From: Bombyx mori
Taxonomy: Eukaryota > Arthropoda > Insecta > Lepidoptera > Bombycidae
Assembly (NCBI RefSeq): GCF_030269925.1
Contig: NC_085110.1
Location: 4,898,001-4,962,000 of the forward strand
Length of the DNA: 64,000 nt
Direction of reading: 5' to 3'
Part shown: piece by piece, positions 34,600 through 47,210 of the stretch
How the letters are laid out: each line of letters begins with the position of its first letter
Numbering within the stretch: position 1 is the first letter of the stretch
The notes under the pieces: generated by a model
The model's database searches: none
What the model was told of the DNA's origin: nothing
What the model saw: only the letters and a program-made list of their open reading frames with translations
Translations under genes and position numbers: made by a program

Positions 34600-37420
34600 T
34601 ACTACACTGATAATTTAGTATCAGAAATTTTCTGAATTTATTTTACTTTCGTGTACAATAAAGCAAACTCTTTATTTTTACGGTAGTTATGAGTGCGTTG
34701 TGGAAAAAGATCACCGGTGATCATACGTACGATTACTATACGTCAAAAAGGTAAAAGACGGTCGTAATAAAATAATTTAAAAAAGAAAATTTCACTAAAC
34801 GCATTCTAAATTTGTTGCTGTGTCTTTAAATTACTTTAACTTTGTAATTTCGCGTTACATATCTTCATTTCGTTGCTGTGCTAACTACGATCTTATTTTC
34901 TAGCACAATATATTCAAATGTCGATCGATATTCAAATAAATTTTTAATCTTCCAGCTATCTTCAAAATATCGGAAATAAAAAAACAAAATAATAAACGCA
35001 CCTACGAAATACTAAGAGTAATTTTAATTTTGCTTACAACTCACGAAAACCGAAGAAGATACTTTATTACTGTAAGACTTAGTTCACCTTATAGTTACCA
35101 TTGTGTCATCTTTTCCCAAAGTTATTGAGTAGCATCATTTTATTTATCTTACATTTTTGTATAAGCAGACATTTTTAATCTAGTCTTAAACGGGAGTGTA
35201 TCATAAATTGATAAACACCAAAACGATTGCTGGTTTCCAATAAAACTCTTTTGCTTGAATTTTTCGTATTTCAAAAATAGCACGAACTGCAACTAAATTT
35301 TAAAGAACGATCCACAGTACCGGGATATTAGCAGCAACATCATGTAATACCTCCGTGACGGCACTAAACGACGAAATATTTAAATAGGTAGCCGTCAGAG
35401 GCTATCTCCAGATAAAACGCCCCAATTCACATGCGTGAGGCGAGTGATGGATGAGTCCGGTGATCAGACCCTTCCCCGCCCCCCGAATGTACCTTCCTCA
35501 CCCCCGCCGCCCGACAACGGCCTTAGTCCTGCTAGGTGATCCATTACACTGGCATTTTTGCGTAATCCTCGTTTATAAATATGAAATTGAAGGAAGCCTA
35601 GTGATGTTTAATCGACTGGCGTGCGGGGTCAGAGCCGCCCCGTTCGTGTAATTTATGGCGACATGCCAAACTGTCCCGGGAAAAATATGCGAGGTGCCGC
35701 GTTTCTAGGTATAATGCTGTTAACCTTACTTCATGCGTATTTAAATTATGCATGCCTGTTATATTTGTGTGAATCTACATGATGATGCACATATACCGTA
35801 GTTCATGTTCTGGGCCTAGTTTCCAAATAATACTTTGAAACCATGGAATTAGACGCTACGCATGAAATACAACTGTTTCCCAATAATATTCAATCTAATC
35901 ATAACTATCGAGTTACGAATAGTATAATTTAAAAGTATCCTTCGAAATTGAAATTTAAATCATTACGTAATAATATGAGATTCCCTTTACAACATCCAAT
36001 CAAAAATGCAAAGGGTTATATCAATAATCATGCCCGTGCAAAACAAAACAGGAATGGTAATATAATTGCATCGCTGATTATGCCCGGGGTACATTCTGAT
36101 TATGGGTAATTATAGTGGAGGGTGGAGACCGTGATGAGCGATTTGGGTATTATTTGCGCTTTATTTTGGTATTTATTGCGCTTCAGTGACGACGCGGTAT
36201 AATGCTGTGGGCTCGTCCCTTGAGGGCTTTGCGGGACGGACGGTGACTGTGATTTCAATAGGCCGTTTGAATTATTCTGGGTGGGTATATAATTTTTAGA
36301 TATTTCCTTTTGCAATCTCGAATAGGTTTGATCTGATGTTTAGATTTTTAAAAAAAAGAAACGCTTCGTAAATATTATACTATGCTTATTCCATCTTATT
36401 GGGTTTTTCCTAAACTTTTCATTGGATTAGTAAAAACGATGATATTGGATAACGAGTATTCTAGTTTCTTTACGGTTTTTATAATCGTAACAATTGTAAA
36501 TCGAAAACATTATTATAAGTAATTTTACGATCTAATCTCGCTCGGTTATTATTGTCATTAGTTGACAGTTTTCGGGGTCAGAAACAATAAATAAGTCCAG
36601 ATTGAACCGTTACAGTAGTTTTTATTACGTGTTAACGAATTATCTACTTCAAGAAGTATTCATTGTTAGCGTTATCCACCTGTAAATAATATATTGTGTG
36701 TTAAATAACAAGCTTGTATTTAATTTAACGTCCTTAATCAGATTTAGTATGTTTTTTTTTTTTAATTTGGTAATTGGAACAGCACAGAATAACGGTTTCA
36801 TAAAACAAAAAAGATCTTACCCAAAATCTACTTCACGTACTGATATAATTAAAGAATTTAAATCTGCCCCCTAATCTCTTAGCATTTTTGCGGGTTCGTT
36901 TGGGTGTTTTGGCAGCGAGAAATTAAATAAATTTGAAGTCAAAATTAGAAGAAAATGCAGGAAATTTGGCCTCGGTAGGTCTTTAAAATTTGTTACTGAC
37001 GCCTATAAATATCGGTGAACCCCTTCCCATCTTAACTAATAAAAAAAAAGCTTGAAACGAAAGCACCGTTCTATGAAGTCAGTGGCGTATCAAAATAAAT
37101 TATTCTCACTTTAGAACCTACCCAATAATTCGCAAAAGTTCTCCCAATATACGACCTTTCAAAAACAAACACATTTAATTAATTCAATATCTACAAAAAC
37201 CTTTTGTACGATCACCTTTTGCATATAGGGTGGGAATCCAGCGCGTTGCTACGCGACTCCCGCGGTCGACTTCGTTCACCACAAGCGGCAATTATCAAGA
37301 TTACGTCAATTATGAACGAGCAGGTCCATTGAACTGTATTACATTACGACATCAATATAATCTCAACTAATTGGCAAATTTAATGGCATCGTACATACCT
37401 ATGTGTAATATTATATATAC
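34600..37420. other. Unique interval with GC-richer patches
   Basis: Patches at 35390-35700 (ATGCGTGAGGCGAGTGATGG, CGCCGCCCGACAACGG) and 36100-36300 stand out from AT-rich surroundings and contain no repeat family seen elsewhere in the window. They could be conserved regulatory elements or exons. I cannot show coding. Confidence 0.35.
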
Positions 37421-37699
37421 TTATATATATATAAAAATGAATTGCTGTTCGTTAGTCTTGCTAAAACTTGAAAACGGCTTGACCGATTTGGCTAATTTTG
37501 GTCTTGAACTATTTGTGGAAGTCCAGAGAAGGTTTAAAAGGTAGATAAATATGAAAATGCTCGGAATTAAATAAAAATAAACAATTTTGTTATTTCTTTG
37601 ATGTTGGACGGATTCCTTTTGTTTGTTTTAATTTATACAAAACTTTAGGGTCTTTTATTTATCGATTCAGGCACTACGAAGTCTGCCGGGTCAGCTAGT
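37421..37699 (+). repeat. Short repeat C, copy 2
   Basis: Starts at a TATATATAAAAATGAATTGC edge and ends CTGCCGGGTCAGCTAG. Confidence 0.75.
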
Positions 37700-39403
37700 T
37701 TTAAATGTTTACCACACATCAGGATCGTAGTTTTGTGTTTAATCGATATGCGATACGTGTGAGAAATATAGAGGCGTTTATCGTTTTTCTTTGTATTTCC
37801 GATTTGTCGGATAATCATGTTAATCATTCGCTTAAGATTTCAAGGATTTCGTTTATGGGGATAAGGACGTCTTGAAGCGACGTAAAAAATAGTAGATTAT
37901 TATTTACGGAAAATTACGATTACTACTAAGAAAAAATAATTAATTTTGCTCCTATTTGGGTTTAATTCTGTTTATATCGAATAATTCGCCTATCTAAACT
38001 TACAAAGCCCGGGGGTTTTATATTATATTCATTAGTTGATGCAGAGGGCAGGGGATACAACGCACTGATGTGTCGATAAGCGGATGTTTGGGGCTCACCT
38101 CAGTTCTTTCGTTGAATTTTAATGCCAATTAGAATAGACAATATTGTTCGCGGTTGAGTGGGCTGATGCCTTTATTAGTGTCAGATTATGTTACGGATTC
38201 AGTGGCCTGGAAGTTGCGTTGTGGTCGAATCGAGCTGCCCTCAGGTGTACCGGGGTGTGTGGATGTACAGATTTTGTTCGTTTTAATTATGTACGGATGC
38301 TGATTCGGTTTCGGCTTGGTTTTGTTTAGATGCTACGCGTGTTGATGTTGGGAATTATTATTGTGCTTTTGATGGCGAATTTTTTTGTGTTTTTATATTT
38401 TGTTTATTTATGCAAATAAATGATCATGTGCTTGTTATATGGTTTTCTTTAAATTGAAGAAAAATTCGCAAACACCTTTAAGTTGGCCGATAGTTGGTGA
38501 ATACTTTTGTCTAAAATAATGTTATTTTTAGCATAATAATAATACTTAATAATTTTAATAATGTTTTTTGTGTTAACGAATTAGGCGTTTTGGTGTAAAC
38601 TGTAAGCCTGGCTTTGTATTGAATTGAATAAATAAATAAAGTGCATTGCGATTACATTTTCATTTATAGGGCTTACACTATCTTAAGATAACATAAGAAG
38701 TAATAAGTGTACTATTGACATGAGATGAGAAACATTGAAAACTTTTTATAAATTAATTATCTAATATAGATGAGCAGCTCATAGATATATTTTGGTATAT
38801 TACTTAATTTAAAATTAAACAAAAATAACAATAATAGTTTGTAACTTGTAAAGAAATTCATTTATTCTTGACATATAAATTACACAGGCTTGTGCAGTAT
38901 TGGAAGTATTTTTTAAATAAGAAATAAATCATATATAAAAATGTTATTTCATTAAATGTCAGTGACTGATAAGCTTCGTGCTAGAGAAAGTGTTCACCAA
39001 ATTTCTTCCACACTACTTTATCCTCGGTTTTTCTCAACACAGAGTTGATTGAAGGACGATCTATAAAGTATTTTACCGTTAACATTGTCGATCGACTTAC
39101 ATAACTACTTTTGAAATATAATTCGAAATAAGCGCTTGTCAAAGTTTGAATCCGAATGCGCATTCGTATCCGCCAGTGGATGCATAATTAAACGCACGTG
39201 CGGATTTCGATGCGACAGAAAGAGTCGCGGTTGTCTTCATCATGGCATCCATTCAACGCCTAATGTAACTCATACATCAAAACATTAATCTGACGTTTAT
39301 GATTGATCGAACGCGGATACTCACTAATATCTCCTTTTTACTAGGGTTCCGTGTTTTAAAGAACGTATTTTGTTAAATGTGTTACGTTATTATATTATAT
39401 TTA
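37700..39403. other. Unique AT-rich interval
   Basis: A less AT-rich piece (38130-38340) carries a 61-aa frame with no family motif. No gene called. Confidence 0.35.
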
Positions 39404-39826
39404 CTAGTGATCCTTCAATAGTCGAAATTCGACTATAATTAATTGAAATTATAAGTTTGAACATTATTATAGTTCTATAATCACAGATTTCGCCAAGACA
39501 AAATTAAAGACAAATAACATTAAAGACAAACAATATTAATTTATTCTCAATTTGACCACAGACTTTAAACAATAACAAATGTTTGACAATAAGTGTTGTG
39601 TCAAAAACATAGTAGTGTGTGTAATGTTTTTATTTATTGATTTAATGTATTTGTTATGCATAATAACTTCGATCAATGTTGATCGAAGCATAATAAAAAA
39701 AAAATCGCATTCTGCACTCCTTCTCTATATACTCTATAAGTATGGGAATTTTTATAATCTTCCGTCAGCGCAATTTTGGTAAAAAGGGGTACAAAGTTTT
39801 TGCTTCACGTATTAATGTATAGATGT
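39404..39826 (+). repeat. Non-autonomous repeat D, copy 3
   Basis: CTAGTGATCCTTCAATAG, GTCGAAATTCGAC, and end TTGCTTCACGTATTAATGTA. Confidence 0.75.
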
Positions 39827-39928
39827 ATAATGTCTTAAGGTAATGAAATTAGCTTTCCCAACTAATTTTATTTTGTCGTATATTTTTGTTAAGCTGTTCA
39901 TTGAGCTTTCAGGATTATTGTTATGAGT

Positions 39929-40030
39929 TTGTGGTAGGGCGTATTCTGAGCCTCTACGGGTAGGTACCACCGTATTGCCTTATTCTGCCGCAAAGCAAAT
40001 ATGGGATGTGTGGTTGCCGTTGTAGACTTC
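39929..40030 (+). repeat. SINE family A 5' fragment, diverged
   Basis: TGTGGTAGGGCGTATTCTGA, GGTAGGTACCACCGTATTGC, TTCTGCCGCAAAGCAAATA; then the family ends. Confidence 0.6.
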
Positions 40031-40820
40031 GGTAGCTTTATAACATCAATAAGGAATTCGTTAGTTTCAATCGTATAGGCAAATAAAAACATGTTTTTAA
40101 TTGTTACACACTAGTCTAGTCCGCCACTACTAGTACTAGTCACATACACTTATTCAAATGGAATAAAATGTTACATTAAAATATTTCTATACGTACGTAG
40201 CCGATTATCTTAATTATGAATAAATTATGTGCACACATACATATACCTTTCCGGAGTGAATTGTAAATGAATCAATCGTAATGAGGAAACTTTTGGATAA
40301 TTAGATATACTTATATAAGTAAGTATACACACGAATCTGTCTGATTTCAACCACAAGACAATAATTGGTATTAATTATCAAAATTTATTATTCAACGCGC
40401 AAAATGTATCTTTACTATGTCCGGAACTCGAGAAATATCTATTATCAATCTAGATAGTTTTTTTTTTGTTTTGTTTTTAAAAGACCCTTCGTTATGCAAG
40501 TGTTTATTTCTCACGTTATAAAACAGTTTCGCGAGATTAATTGCGTTATATCGTGTTAGATAGGTATTAATATAACCATGGGGATAGGACCCCTCCTTAA
40601 TTAGACATCTCGCAGTCATAAGATGCGGTGGATGTTGTGTTATTGTAATTTTGTTCGTCCTAACAATAAATTTAAGCGGGCAAGTGATCGGTAACTTAGC
40701 AGGTTAAGTTTTGAGTTAATTTCATTATTTTATGTAGAGTCGCGGAGCCAAGAATTGTGAGTTAATTTAAATTTGTTCATTTAAAGATCGTCTTTCGTTT
40801 AGTCGAGTATGAATAGTATA
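40031..40820. other. Unique AT-rich interval
   Basis: Nothing recognised. Confidence 0.4.
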
Positions 40821-40821
40821 A

Positions 40822-41100
40822 ATATAAATATAAATAAATAAATAAATATTTTACTAACAATCACGCCACGTTAACTGGTCCCGTGATAAGTTCGTAAAGA
40901 ACTTGTGTTACAGGTACCAGATAACGGAAATAAATGTAAGATTTTTATTATACACATACATATATTTAATATACATCCAAAACCCTGGAAAAGACATTTA
41001 TATTTATCATACAAATATCTTCCCTTGGCGGGATTCGAACCCGCGACCCCCTTGTGTAGTGACCATGTCACTTACCACTACACCAGACGACCGTTAAATG
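40822..41100 (-). mobile_element. Second tRNA-derived SINE, copy 1
   Basis: On the minus strand it has an intact A box (TGGTGTAGTGG, 41075-41085) and B box (GGTTCGAATCC, 41031-41041), giving an internal Pol III promoter. A body follows (AACACAAGTTCTTTACGAAC, GTTAACGTGGCGTGATTG) and an ATTT-rich tail. Near-identical in order to the copy at 45.5 kb. The pairing and the body past the head make it a SINE rather than a tRNA gene. Confidence 0.8.
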
Positions 41101-41109
41101 AATGAACAG

Positions 41110-41400
41110 TATGAATATCTTTACGTTCCAACTTCGTGTGTGGTACATCTGTTGATAATTGACTTATTCTCAAGGAGCTGGAATTAAATGCACCATTAAA
41201 TTTAACTTTAATCATTCGGGGTACTACCTAACGGTATTCTGACTTCACTTTTATACCGGAGAGCATGTTTGTAAAACAAAATTTGAGATACTTTTATGTG
41301 CCAGTCCCAAATTATTTATGAGATCCTCGCGTTTATTTAGGGCAGACAAAAATACAGACTAAAAATTCCTTTTGCTCTTTCGCCCGACCTTCACCTTTGG
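41110..41400. other. Unique AT-rich interval
   Basis: Nothing recognised. Confidence 0.4.
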
Positions 41401-41405
41401 TAATT

Positions 41406-41608
41406 TTTTTTTTTTTTTTTTTTTAATTGCCTTTGTAGGCTGACTAGCATACCGCCCACCTGATGGTGAGCGGTTGCCGTCGCCCATAGACTTCAGGAAC
41501 GTCACTGGCAGAGCCAAGCCGCTGCCTACCGCTTAATACTCTCCACAAGCCTTGTTTGAAGAAGGACATGTCATAGCGCTCGGGAAACACCGTGGAGGGG
41601 AGCTTGTG
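41406..41608 (-). mobile_element. LINE family B 3' end (~200 bp)
   Basis: A long T-run, AATTGCCTTTGTAGGCTGAC, then sequence matching the ORF C-terminal region of the 3.6-kb copy (CTTGTTTGAAGAAGGACATG). Confidence 0.8.
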
Positions 41609-43143
41609 ATTATCCATCTGCATTGAGAATAACGGACTTTTTAGTTTTACCCGGGCTATAGTGTTTACTGGCTATACTATGCTAGTTGTCATATCTACAC
41701 CGGATTATAAACAAAACAGTACTCTGTCATTTCCCAGCGGAGTAGTCGCCGCTTGCTCTGAGGTCGAAGGGCGCAGCGCGAAACATTTCACGAACGACTG
41801 CCCGCCTGACCTTTCTGACTCCGGGGACGAAGCAAAATGCCACCATGTTTTCGTTTTTTCTGCCGCCCGCGCACTCGACGACACTCGATTAATTTTTCAC
41901 GGTACGCTTGTCAAAATGTGATTTAATGTAGTACGCGAGGGTTGACTCGGACCTCGCTTTGACGTCTGATGCGTGCACCGCTCTACGACCGACCAACTCT
42001 CGCCCAGAGGGCTGCCCTGTATCCTGATGAACGCAGAGATAAATAATGTCGATCGCGTCCACGGAAAAATCTCCCCTTGCGTATTCAAAAAATACGAGTT
42101 TTCGCGGTAGACGTAAACAGAATGGAAATGAAATATTATCGTGTCAAATTATTTGCATTTCCCGGAGAACGGTAACAAGTGGCATTATCTATCAATAACG
42201 CCAAAAATGGAACCGCTATTTCCAATTTGCTGCGTCACTCCGGATTCCAATAGGAAGCGGGGATAAATGGAGTCACATTCCGATATGTCACCGAGCGTGG
42301 TTCGACCATTCGGCTTTTCGGCATTCTGGTTTCGCGCTTCGCGATATTCGTGACTGTCGTGCATTCGTAGAATTGTTCCCGAACGCATTCCGCCCTTGTC
42401 CATAATGAGATTCTAAACGATTCGGTAATATTGGTTATTCATACGTAATTGGGAACGAAATAATTTCTTTGTACTTTTGTAAATAAAACTATAATCTATG
42501 TTCTGTATTTCCTAAAAGTTTAGGTAAATACTCGACGACGCGCAGTCTATATCCTTAAAAATAACTAAATTTCATATTTTATTTGATGCCCCACCATTTT
42601 TTCACTCGTGCTAAGTTTGTGATCGAGAAAGAATGAAACATGTTGCATTTTTTCAGGGATAAAAAGTAGTTTGTATGTACATAGTACCAGTCGATTTGTA
42701 GATCCGTTGGTACGTAAAACCAGGAACCAGCGAATACACTGTCGAATTTATTTTATTATACATGCGGCGTGCACGGGTTATGTTACACACCATGATAAAA
42801 AGTATCTTGTGTTCGCCCAGATTTGTAACTTTTGTAAAATTTTATTCGAATCTGTTGTTGTCCTAAGTATTACGTTATATTATAGATTGTATTCGTGGGA
42901 GATAGAATTAAAGCAGATCCGTATCATATGCTAATTCATCAAACGGTAAAATTAAATTATCATAGATTAGAATAGAAATTTGTTTGAAGGTCGCGCAAAT
43001 CGGTAGGATGTAAGTTGCATAGTTTCGGGCATTGTGGTCAGGCTTGGGGAGGTCTATGTCCAGCAAAAGTCGTCTGTGGGCTGAAGGAGAAGTGAGGGAG
43101 ATAATAGAAAACTACACGTGAATCAAATACGCGTTCCATCAAT
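41609..43143. other. Unique interval with a low-AT block (41660-42420)
   Basis: The block has no repeats seen elsewhere and no convincing ORF (best 86 aa, plus, 41661-41921). It includes an ATTTGCAT octamer (42151-42158) and a TTATCTATCA GATA-type site (42184-42193). It is a candidate conserved regulatory region. Confidence 0.35.
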
Positions 43144-43144
43144 G

Positions 43145-43392
43145 TTTTTTTTTTATTGCATAGATGAGTGGACGAGCTCACGGCCCCCTTGGTGTTTAGT
43201 GGTTACCGGAGCCCATAGACATGTACAACGTAAATGCCGCCACCCACCTTGAGATGAGTTTTAAGGTCTCAGTATAGTTTACAACGGCTGTCCCACCCTT
43301 CAAACCGAAACGCATTACTGCTTCACGGCAGAAATAGGCAGGATGGTGGTGCCTACCCGTGCGGACTCACTAGACGTCCTACCACCACTAAT
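43145..43392 (-). mobile_element. SINE family A copy
   Basis: T-run, ATTGCATAGATGAGTGGACG, CCCACCCTTCAAACCGAAAC and GACGTCCTACCACCACTAA. Complete body, no head. Confidence 0.85.
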
Positions 43393-44885
43393 CAGTTTGT
43401 GATCAGTAATCAGTAATGTTTCCGATAAAAAAAAAACGATTTTTGCGGGATTCATTTTAATGTAGGTACTTAAGTATGTACATGTAGCCATTATTGTATC
43501 ATCAATTTAAGGCGTACTACGAAAAAGCATTACTTTCAAATAAATTTCACGAGCACGTCGGTACATTACGTATGCGCAGCCTAAAGCACCTTTTCCAAAA
43601 CATAGGCTTAATAAATAGGGTGAAAGGTCCGAAACGAGGCCTTTTCATCGATACTTTAGGCAGTCGACACACGTACAGCATGCGTGTCACGTCAATCGTT
43701 ATTGCCTGTATAGTACCGCCATTGCACGCTCTGATTTGAAATATTTCCACGGAACCACTTATTCGCACCTCACAAACACCTTCGCGTTGAGACGATAAGT
43801 CTTGATCGTTTTCATTACAATTTTAAGCGGTAGCATGGTCTTCAAATATTAACTGTTAACTTATTGCGCTAAGTCTAGTAAAACTTTAATGCGTATGTGA
43901 GAAAGTGTTCTTTAACAAAGAAGTATTTTAAGACCTTAAATAATTAGAAGTCTTTGGGAGGTTTTTGATGAAACATTAAATTAGATTGAATTTTTTTTTC
44001 GTTTTCGTTACGTTGTAGCGTGCAACACTTGGTCGCATTCGGGTGTCATCGGATGCGATCTGAGTTCCCGAACGTGCAGGTGTCCCGTGACGTCATGCTA
44101 CGAGATTCGTGCGCGTCGATATAAGTTGATTGTAAAACGTATTATAATTTTAGTTTTAATTTGTGTCTTGTAGTGCCTAGCGACTTGTTTACTCTTTTTA
44201 CTTTATAATAGAACATTGTACACATATTATATTATTACATTGTTGAATTGGTGTGTTTGACTTTTATGTGTTCGGAGCATAATATGCCGAGAATACAAAT
44301 AACAAACCACACGTTGTCCAAGAAATTAAAGTATCAAGAATATAACGTATATAATCGGTTGCGAGTTCGCAGATGGCATGTGAGCCTCTCACGTGGCGAG
44401 AGGGTAATCGTTTTGTAGTGCCGCGTTTTGTCCCTCATTGTACGAAGCGACGCGAGGCAATCGCGAGTTCGCGTATTCCCGTCGCGTGCTTATTCTAATG
44501 GGGTACACAACTGGTGCCTTTACCCTGTATAGGCACTACTCATATTTAAATCAATCAAAATACTTTAAGATTTTTATGAGTATGTATGTGTGTGTGATAT
44601 GAATATGTTTTTAATTTTATTTATTATATGTAGTATTTTAAACTATGTAGTTTAAATTTTAAATCGCAATTTTTGTCCTTTTGTGTGATATTATATTAGT
44701 TGATATTCCCGTATTAGGTGATAGTATATTAGCTGTATACTTATTAATTCAATTTTTTTTTTCGAGAAGTATTAGATATTCGTTAACACGCGTTTTCCAA
44801 CATACTAGGAAAATTCGATGTTTGTTCTTGATACTATTCAATTTAAATTAATATGTACATTATAAATAATATTTTTAGTCAAGGA
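43393..44885. other. Unique interval
   Basis: Low-AT pieces at 43500-43780 and 44020-44520 hold only short overlapping frames. No gene or repeat supported. Confidence 0.35.
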
Positions 44886-44888
44886 AAG

Positions 44889-45049
44889 TTTTTTTATTGC
44901 CGTTTATGTAGACGAGCATACGGCCCACCGGATGGTGAGTGGTTACTGTCGCTCATGGACGTCAGCAATCCCAGGGGCAGAGCCAAGCCGCTGCCTACCG
45001 TTTAATACTCTCCACAAGCCTCGTTTGAAGAAGGACATGTCATAGCGCA
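44889..45049 (-). mobile_element. LINE family B 3' end (~160 bp)
   Basis: T-run, ATTGCCGTTTATGTAGACG, CCAAGCCGCTGCCTACCG and CCTCGTTTGAAGAAGGACAT. Confidence 0.8.
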
Positions 45050-45149
45050 AAAGAATATATCTAAAGAATTACAAGTTGCGGGCTTCGACACCTTTAATAA
45101 TATTAATTATGATTTAATGGCTTGGTTTAGTTGGACACGTAATTTTCTA

Positions 45150-45205
45150 CGAGGTCCCCGCGGTCAGGGAGCGCGTGCAATGTGGTATTGTCGAAATTAC
45201 CCACT
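45150..45205 (-). repeat. Scrap related to the 28.3-kb LINE fragment
   Basis: CTACGAGGTCCCCGCGGTCA and GGAGCGCGTGC resemble the CTACGAGGTCCCCGCG edge at 28.36 kb. Confidence 0.4.
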
Positions 45206-45534
45206 TAAAGATTCTTTTGCACTCCTTCCAAACGTCCATCTTGTAGTAGTTGTGTAGTAGTAACTTGTATAGTAAACGGCACGAGACGTGAGCTCTCGAC
45301 AAAAGAGTGGGGGCTGTCTGCGCATTATAACACTTAGGGAAAGTTAAATGGATCACTGAAGTTTTTAATAAAAATTAAAAATTTTAGTAGATAAGAATAC
45401 TTAACTTTCGTAGTTATTTAGATTACTATATCAATTCATATCCTTTGTGACTATGGCAGCGTAGCAAGGACAAGAAGACATCTTAGGTGATATCTACCCG
45501 CACTATGGTGTAAAAAAGGCTCTCGTCAGAACTA

Positions 45535-45860
45535 TTTAACGGCCGTCTGGTGTAGTGGTAAGTGACATGGTCACTACACAAGGGGGTCGCGGGTTCGAAT
45601 TCCGCCAAGGGAAGATATTTGTATGATAATATAAATGTCTTTTCCAAGGTTATGGATGTGTATTAAATATATGTATGTGTATAATAAAAATCTTACATTT
45701 ATATCCGTTATCTGGTACCTGTAACACAAGTTCTTTACGAACTTATCACGGGACCAGTTAACGTGGCGTGATTGTTAGAAATATTTATTTATTTATTTAT
45801 TTATTTATTATTTATTATTTATTATTTATTATTTATTATTTATTATTTATTATTTATTAT
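45535..45860 (+). mobile_element. Second tRNA-derived SINE, copy 2, with ATTT/ATT tail
   Basis: A box TGGTGTAGTGG (45548-45558). The B box GGTTCGAATTCC carries one extra base, which probably weakens it. The body matches the 40.8-kb copy in order. The tail has expanded into (ATTT)n then (ATT)n, 45779-45860; the open frame there is only microsatellite. Confidence 0.8.
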
Positions 45861-46452
45861 TATGTTTCTATACCTAGACCGTTGGGAAATACTTACGATC
45901 GATATTTAGAGTTATATAGTAAATGTCGGGGACGATGCAAGTGTCGGGCGTTTGTGGTATATAATATGTACATTTGCCCAAACGAAATAACATAACAAAT
46001 CCATTTCTTGACATGAAAATTTTTATTGATATTGAATTCTAGCATCAACAAAATGCGTTATTTTTAAACGTAATTGTACAACATGATATTTAAACATCCT
46101 AATGTGTTGTATCCAGTTGTTATCCTCACCTAGGGCCAGTTTAAGCATTTAAAAAAAACTTTAATAATTAAAGTCAAACATATAAAATAAACGGTGACTA
46201 ATAATACAAGCTTGTCTGGCTACAAACTAAGATCCCATGTAGGTACAATGGGAACAGGATACTTATATACGTAAATGTATACATACATACCTACATACGT
46301 GTGTACATTTAATTTTATAAGTATAAGAGTATATGTATATAAGTTAGCTAGCTAGATGCTTCACTTGATCATAAGCGCTTCTAAGAATACAGAGACAGTC
46401 CAATCTGAATACCGTAACTCTAGCAATATTTTAAGATAGTCTCAAACTAGAC
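45861..46452. other. Unique AT-rich interval
   Basis: Nothing recognised beyond the left target duplication of the next SINE. Confidence 0.4.
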
Positions 46453-46701
46453 CTACTGGTGGTAGGACCTCTTGCGAGTCCACACGGGTAGGTACCACTA
46501 CTCCGCCGTGAAGCAGTGATGCGTTTCGGTTTGAAGGGTGGGGCAGCCGTTGTAACTATATTGAGACCTTAGAACTTATATCTCAAGGTGGGTAGCGCAT
46601 TTACGTCGTAGATGTCTATAGGCTCTAGTAACCACTTAAAACCAGGTGGGCTGTGAGCTCGTTCACCCATCTAAGCAATAAATAATAAAAAATTAAGGTA
46701 G
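46453..46701 (+). mobile_element. SINE family A copy with target-site duplication
   Basis: Body from CTACTGGTGGTAGGACCTCT to AAGCAATAAATAATAAAAAA. Flanked by TCAAACTAGAC at 46442-46452 and 46702-46712. The TSD fixes this copy's 5' end at the body start, so head-less copies can arise by 5' truncation during insertion. Confidence 0.85.
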
Positions 46702-46714
46702 TCAAACTAGACAA

Positions 46715-47205
46715 AAATCCTGTCGAGGGGACCTATCGGCGATCATCACATATAATTACGTAAGTGTGAATTGTGGACAAAAAAACTAAGACGCAGCTGT
46801 CTTGGGTCCGGGAGGCCGTTAGATCAGCGGGAAATACCTAAGAAACTGTCATCATTTTCGTGAAAAAAATAACGATTATAATCTTGCGCAAGCCGACAAG
46901 GAGTTTTTGTGAGAGCAGATGCGCGCGTGCCTCACCTGTACCACGTGGCAAAATATAATGGTCACGACAAAAGAACAGAGATTTTCATTGTCGGAATCCA
47001 AGCAAGCATTGATTTAAGGATTCTATTGTGTTATTCGAGATAGATAGTTTGAATGCTTTGGACGCAAAAGAACACCTGTACAACGTCTCCGTTGCATATG
47101 TAACGGTTGTCACTTTAGTTTGAAGCTTAACCCAGCAAAGAAGTCCAATTGATTTCTAATTAAAAAATAATCCACCAGACAACAAAACATGATCACATTT
47201 ATATT
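46715..47205. other. Unique interval
   Basis: Nothing recognised. Confidence 0.4.
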
Positions 47206-47210
47206 TCACA

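Noticed and set aside
36100..36315. 71-aa minus-strand frame with SPSVPQSPQGTSPQ
   Set aside because: Superficially protein-like, but no splice sites, homology or start context I can support; kept only as part of a unique patch.
41021..41094. tRNA gene on the minus strand (and its partner at 45541-45612)
   Set aside because: A and B boxes are present, but the sequence continues into a shared ~170-bp body and ATTT tail in both copies, so it is a SINE.
45768..45995. 75-aa frame
   Set aside because: Mostly translated ATTT/ATT microsatellite.
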